From assembly GCA_030682505.1 (NCBI GenBank), contig JAUXOH010000117.1, positions 1 to 18,753 on the forward strand: DNA of 18,753 nt, read 5' to 3'. A program made the translations under genes and the position numbers. Shown one piece after another: positions 15,789-18,753 of the stretch. The notes beneath the pieces are model-generated. The model was not told the origin of the DNA and did no database searches. It was given only the letters and a program-made list of their open reading frames with translations. The stretch comes from Candidatus Didemnitutus sp. (GTDB lineage Bacteria > Verrucomicrobiota > Verrucomicrobiia > Opitutales > Opitutaceae). Numbering within the stretch: position 1 is the stretch's first letter; every line of letters starts with the position of its first letter.

Positions 15789-16964
15789 ATGGCCGCCGTT
15801 AAACCCCGTCGCGCTGCTGCGCCCTCCGTCCCGCTCCGCATTCTGACTGCGGTGCCGATTTGCGATGGGCACGACAGCGCCGTCATCACCATCAACATCG
15901 AACTCGCCCGTCACGGCTTGGAGGTCATCTACCTCGGCTATCACCAGTCGGCGACGGCGATCACCCGGGCGGCCATTCAGGAAGACGCCAACGTCGTCGG
16001 CCTGAGCTCCTACAACGGCGGCCACATCGTCTTTTTCAAGGCCGTGGCCGACCAGCTCAAGCGGGCCGGCAGCGGCGACATTCCGGTGTTCGGCGGCGGC
16101 GGCGGCACGATCACGAAGGCCGACGAGCGACTGATGAAGCGCCAGGGCACGCACCGCATCTTTTTCGCCGGCACCCCGTTCGAGGACATGATGGCCCTGA
16201 TCAAGAAGGACTACGCCCGGGCACTGAAACCGAATGCAAAATTCAAGGGCGACCGCGCGCTGGCGCGCGCCATCACGATCGTGGAAGCCGGGGGCAAGGC
16301 CCCGGCGATCAAGCGCACGGGCAAAGCCAAGGCGTTCGTCGTCGGAGTCGCCGGCCCCGGTGGCGCCGGCAAGTCCACGCTGATCGACGAACTCACGTCA
16401 CGCTTCCTCCAAAAGACCCCGAAAGGCCGCATCGCCATCCTGGCCAACGACCCCTCGCATCCCGATTCCGGTGGCGCGATCCTCGGCGACCGGGTCAGCG
16501 CCATCTACGCTCAGGACGATCGCGTCTTTTTCCGTTCGCTCGCCACGCGCGGCAGCCTCTCGGGCGTTTCCGCGGCAGCCCCGGCCGCGATCAAGGTCCT
16601 GCAACAAAGCGGTGAATTCGATCTGATTTTGGTCGAGTCCGTCGGCGTCGGCCAGGAAAGCGACCCCTTCGGCAGCTTTGCCCGGAAACAACGCCTCGTC
16701 GAAGCGGTGCTCTTCGTCCTCGCCCCGCACTACGGTGGTCGGATCCAACTGCAAAAAATTGCCCTGCTCAACGGCGCCGACCTCGTCGCGCTCAACAAAT
16801 GCGACCACCCGATGGCGCACACGGCCAAGACGGAGATTCAATCCCGTCTCGACCAAAACGGAAAAGACCAGGTTCTTTATCCCACCACCGCCGCGAAGCA
16901 TTTCGACCCCGGGGTCGATGCCCTCTTCGACGCCATCCAGGCGCTCGCCGCGAAGAAATCCTAA
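15789..16964 (+). CDS. Cobalamin-binding domain fused to MeaB/MeaI-type G-protein chaperone
   Basis: This 391-residue two-domain protein resembles the N-terminal half of IcmF. Residues about 16-135 form the B12-binding domain: DGHDSA (26-31) includes the axial His H28, with SSYNGGH (73-79) and a GGGGGT run (102-107). IcmF shares the Ala in DxHxxA. Residues about 183-390 form the P-loop GTPase: Walker A GPGGAGKS (189-196), the switch region DPSHPDSGGAILGDR (221-235), VESVGVGQE (282-290) and the guanine-specific NKCD (336-339). In the family, the G domain uses GTP to gate loading of adenosylcobalamin and removal of damaged cofactor. The catalytic mutase domain is missing from this polypeptide and is encoded 14 bases downstream. 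In methylmalonyl-CoA mutase, by contrast, the B12 domain is joined to the catalytic subunit. Confidence 0.93.
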   Translation: MAAVKPRRAAAPSVPLRILTAVPICDGHDSAVITINIELARHGLEVIYLGYHQSATAITRAAIQEDANVVGLSSYNGGHIVFFKAVADQLKRAGSGDIPVFGGGGGTITKADERLMKRQGTHRIFFAGTPFEDMMALIKKDYARALKPNAKFKGDRALARAITIVEAGGKAPAIKRTGKAKAFVVGVAGPGGAGKSTLIDELTSRFLQKTPKGRIAILANDPSHPDSGGAILGDRVSAIYAQDDRVFFRSLATRGSLSGVSAAAPAAIKVLQQSGEFDLILVESVGVGQESDPFGSFARKQRLVEAVLFVLAPHYGGRIQLQKIALLNGADLVALNKCDHPMAHTAKTEIQSRLDQNGKDQVLYPTTAAKHFDPGVDALFDAIQALAAKKS

Positions 16965-16978
16965 TCCCTCTCCCAGCC

Positions 16979-18724
16979 ATGTCCTCACTCGGACGCATCG
17001 CCGACTCCGTCGACACCTACAATCAACACGTCGCTGCCGAAGTGCAGCGCGCACGCACGGACGCTGCTTTCGGCGCCGAGCTGCGCGACCAGTGGGCCAA
17101 GATCCGCTCGTCGGTCGACTGGACCAAGTCGCCCACCGGCACGGCGCTCCCGCGCCTCGCGTTGCCCAACACCGACGAACCCGGCGCCATTGCCGACTAT
17201 CTGCTCGGCCAAGGGCTGCCCGGCCAATTCCCCTTCGCCACGGCGGCCTACCGCGAGATGTATCTCAACAAGGATTCCGGCAGCGGTGAGGAACCGATGC
17301 GGTTGTTCGCCGGGCTCGGCCTGGCCGAGGACACGAACGCGCGCTTCAAGTATCTCAACCGAAACCAAAAGAGCCTGCGCCTCTCGACGGCGTTCGACGG
17401 CCCGACGCTCTACGGACTCGATTCCGATCACGAAGGCGTGCTCGGCAAGATCGGTGAAGGCGGCGTGGCGATCGACACCGTCGAGGACATGATGCGGCTC
17501 TTCGCCGGCTTCGACCTCACGCGCAGCGATGCCTCCGTCTCCATGACGATGAATGCGCCGGCGCCGGCCATCCTCGCGATGTTCATTGCCGCCGCAAAAC
17601 GTCGCTTCGGTCCGGATTGCGTGCCCAATCTCCGCGGCACAATCCAAGCCGACATGCTCAAGGAAGTGCAGGCGCAGAACGAAGTCATCTTCCCGATCGA
17701 CGCCTCGCTCCGCTTCCTGTGCGACATGATCGAGTGGTGCGTGGGGGCGATGCCCAAATGGTATCCGGTTTCCATCTCCGGCTATCATATCGCCGAGGCT
17801 GGCGCGACGCCGGTGCAACAAGCGGCCTTCACGCTCTCCAACGGCTTTACCTATGCCGAACTGCTCAAGCAGCGCGGCGCCGACGTCAACGCCTTCGGAC
17901 CGCGCCTGTCGTTCTTCTTGGATTGCGGTCTCGACATCGAATACGTCGTGCTCGGCCGCGTCTGCCGCCGCATCTGGGCGATCGGCATGCGCGATGTCTT
18001 TGGTGCCAACGCCAAGGCGCAGGCCCTGAAACTGCACACGCAGACCTCGGGCCGTTCGTTGATCGCGGCGGAGTTCCAAAACAACCTCACCCGCACCGCG
18101 GTCGAGCTGATGATGTCCTACATGAATTACACCAATTCATGCCACTCCAACTCCGCCGACGAGCCCTTCACCACGCCGACGGAGAAATATGCCCTGCTCG
18201 CCTCGCACGGGCAGTCGATCATTTTGGAGGAGACCGGCATCTTCAAACACATGATGAACCTCTTCGGCGGCGCGCCGGGCTTGCTCGCCCTCGAGCGCCA
18301 GGTCGAGAAAGGCATCCTCGATTCATTTCGCGAGATGGACACCCTCGGCGGGGTCATCCCCGCGATGGAGCAGCGTTACCAGCGCAGCAAGATCCAGGAG
18401 GCTGGCCACGCCTACGAGAAACAGATCTACGCGCACGAACGGCCGATCATCGGCCTGAACAAATACGTTTCGCACGAGCCGATCCCCAACGTGCCCCTCG
18501 CCCGGACACCGCCAAAGAAGCAGCGCCTGCAGGTCGAGCGCCTCCAGACCTTCAAGAAGAAGCACGCCAGGAAAGCGCCTGACGCGCTGCAACGGCTCGA
18601 CAATGTTGCCCGCAACGGCGGCAACGTCTTCGGCGAACTCGTGAACACCGTCGAGGTCTGCTCCCTCGGCCAGATCACCGCCTGCCTCGGCAATGTCGTC
18701 GGCAAATTCCGTCCGATGGTCTAA
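16979..18724 (+). CDS. B12-dependent acyl-CoA mutase catalytic subunit (isobutyryl-CoA mutase-like)
   Basis: This 581-residue protein is the substrate-binding TIM-barrel subunit of an adenosylcobalamin carbon-skeleton mutase, without its own B12 domain. Family landmarks include LSTAFDGPTLYG (135-146), SVSMTMNAPAP (187-197), the catalytic Tyr-His in SISGYHIAEAGA (Y269, H270) and QTSGRSL (355-361). Specificity positions point to an isobutyryl-CoA-type substrate: F110 (RLFAG) replaces Tyr89 of methylmalonyl-CoA mutase, and Q233 (QAQN) replaces Arg207, the carboxylate-binding residue. Y91 keeps the Tyr75 position. The C-terminus (GGNVFGELVNTVEVCSLGQI) is IcmF-like. It lacks the long insertion IcmF carries before the RGTxQAD motif. 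The frame is open upstream into the chaperone gene, but the ATG at 16979, 14 bases after its stop, gives a family-like N-terminus. Confidence 0.92.
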   Translation: MSSLGRIADSVDTYNQHVAAEVQRARTDAAFGAELRDQWAKIRSSVDWTKSPTGTALPRLALPNTDEPGAIADYLLGQGLPGQFPFATAAYREMYLNKDSGSGEEPMRLFAGLGLAEDTNARFKYLNRNQKSLRLSTAFDGPTLYGLDSDHEGVLGKIGEGGVAIDTVEDMMRLFAGFDLTRSDASVSMTMNAPAPAILAMFIAAAKRRFGPDCVPNLRGTIQADMLKEVQAQNEVIFPIDASLRFLCDMIEWCVGAMPKWYPVSISGYHIAEAGATPVQQAAFTLSNGFTYAELLKQRGADVNAFGPRLSFFLDCGLDIEYVVLGRVCRRIWAIGMRDVFGANAKAQALKLHTQTSGRSLIAAEFQNNLTRTAVELMMSYMNYTNSCHSNSADEPFTTPTEKYALLASHGQSIILEETGIFKHMMNLFGGAPGLLALERQVEKGILDSFREMDTLGGVIPAMEQRYQRSKIQEAGHAYEKQIYAHERPIIGLNKYVSHEPIPNVPLARTPPKKQRLQVERLQTFKKKHARKAPDALQRLDNVARNGGNVFGELVNTVEVCSLGQITACLGNVVGKFRPMV

Positions 18725-18753
18725 CCCACCCTGCTTACTTTCCGTGAAGCCCA
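18725..18753. other. Window end, non-coding tail
   Basis: 29 bases follow the mutase stop. No terminator hairpin can be seen before the window ends. Confidence 0.3.

Noticed and set aside
16979..18724. Methylmalonyl-CoA mutase assignment for the catalytic subunit
   Set aside because: The carboxylate-binding Arg is Gln (Q233) and the Tyr89 position is Phe (F110), the ICM/IcmF pattern.
16979..18724. 2-hydroxyisobutyryl-CoA mutase assignment
   Set aside because: HcmA-type enzymes carry Ile at the position that is Phe110 here.

Overview
The window is GC-rich bacterial chromosomal DNA, densely coded, with many 4-base ATGA stop/start overlaps and few strong Shine-Dalgarno sites. No ribosomal RNA, tRNA, transposase, phage gene or CRISPR array was seen. 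A split transhydrogenase (alpha1/alpha2/beta), an E. coli-length AsnRS and a B12-dependent acyl-CoA mutase module, together with codon use and the lack of SD sites, would fit a Verrucomicrobiota (Opitutaceae-like) genome. That taxonomic guess is inference from general impression, not from a marker gene.

Layout. 1-94 (minus): the first codons of a truncated gene, possibly an HDOD protein. 254-3108 (plus): a translationally coupled signalling pair, an exported family-3 solute-binding-like protein and a membrane hybrid histidine kinase. 3194-5008 (plus): an exported M14 zinc carboxypeptidase. It converges on a minus-strand operon, and a perfect 29-base palindrome sits between the two. 7960-5073 (minus): pntAA-pntAB-pntB, a complete proton-translocating NAD(P) transhydrogenase. 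12850-8117 (minus): four tightly packed envelope genes of unknown function, namely a membrane Sel1-repeat protein, two exported helical/coiled-coil proteins, and a four-TM protein that looks like a duplicated TM-hairpin plus PH-like domain. 12938-14338 (plus): asnS. 15564-14374 (minus): an acyl-CoA dehydrogenase. 15789-18724 (plus): a B12-binding/G-protein chaperone fusion followed by an acyl-CoA mutase catalytic subunit.

The two most interesting regions are the following. First, the last two genes carry the three functional parts of the fused isobutyryl-CoA mutase IcmF in the same order, but cut into two polypeptides between the G domain and the mutase domain. The mutase has the Phe/Gln pair typical of ICM/IcmF rather than the Tyr/Arg of methylmalonyl-CoA mutase, lacks the long insertion of IcmF, and has an unusual segment near residues 419-440. 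A divergently transcribed acyl-CoA dehydrogenase alongside suggests branched or short-chain acyl-CoA catabolism. Second, the four-gene envelope operon has no recognised function but looks like one co-translated unit that could assemble a membrane/periplasmic complex.
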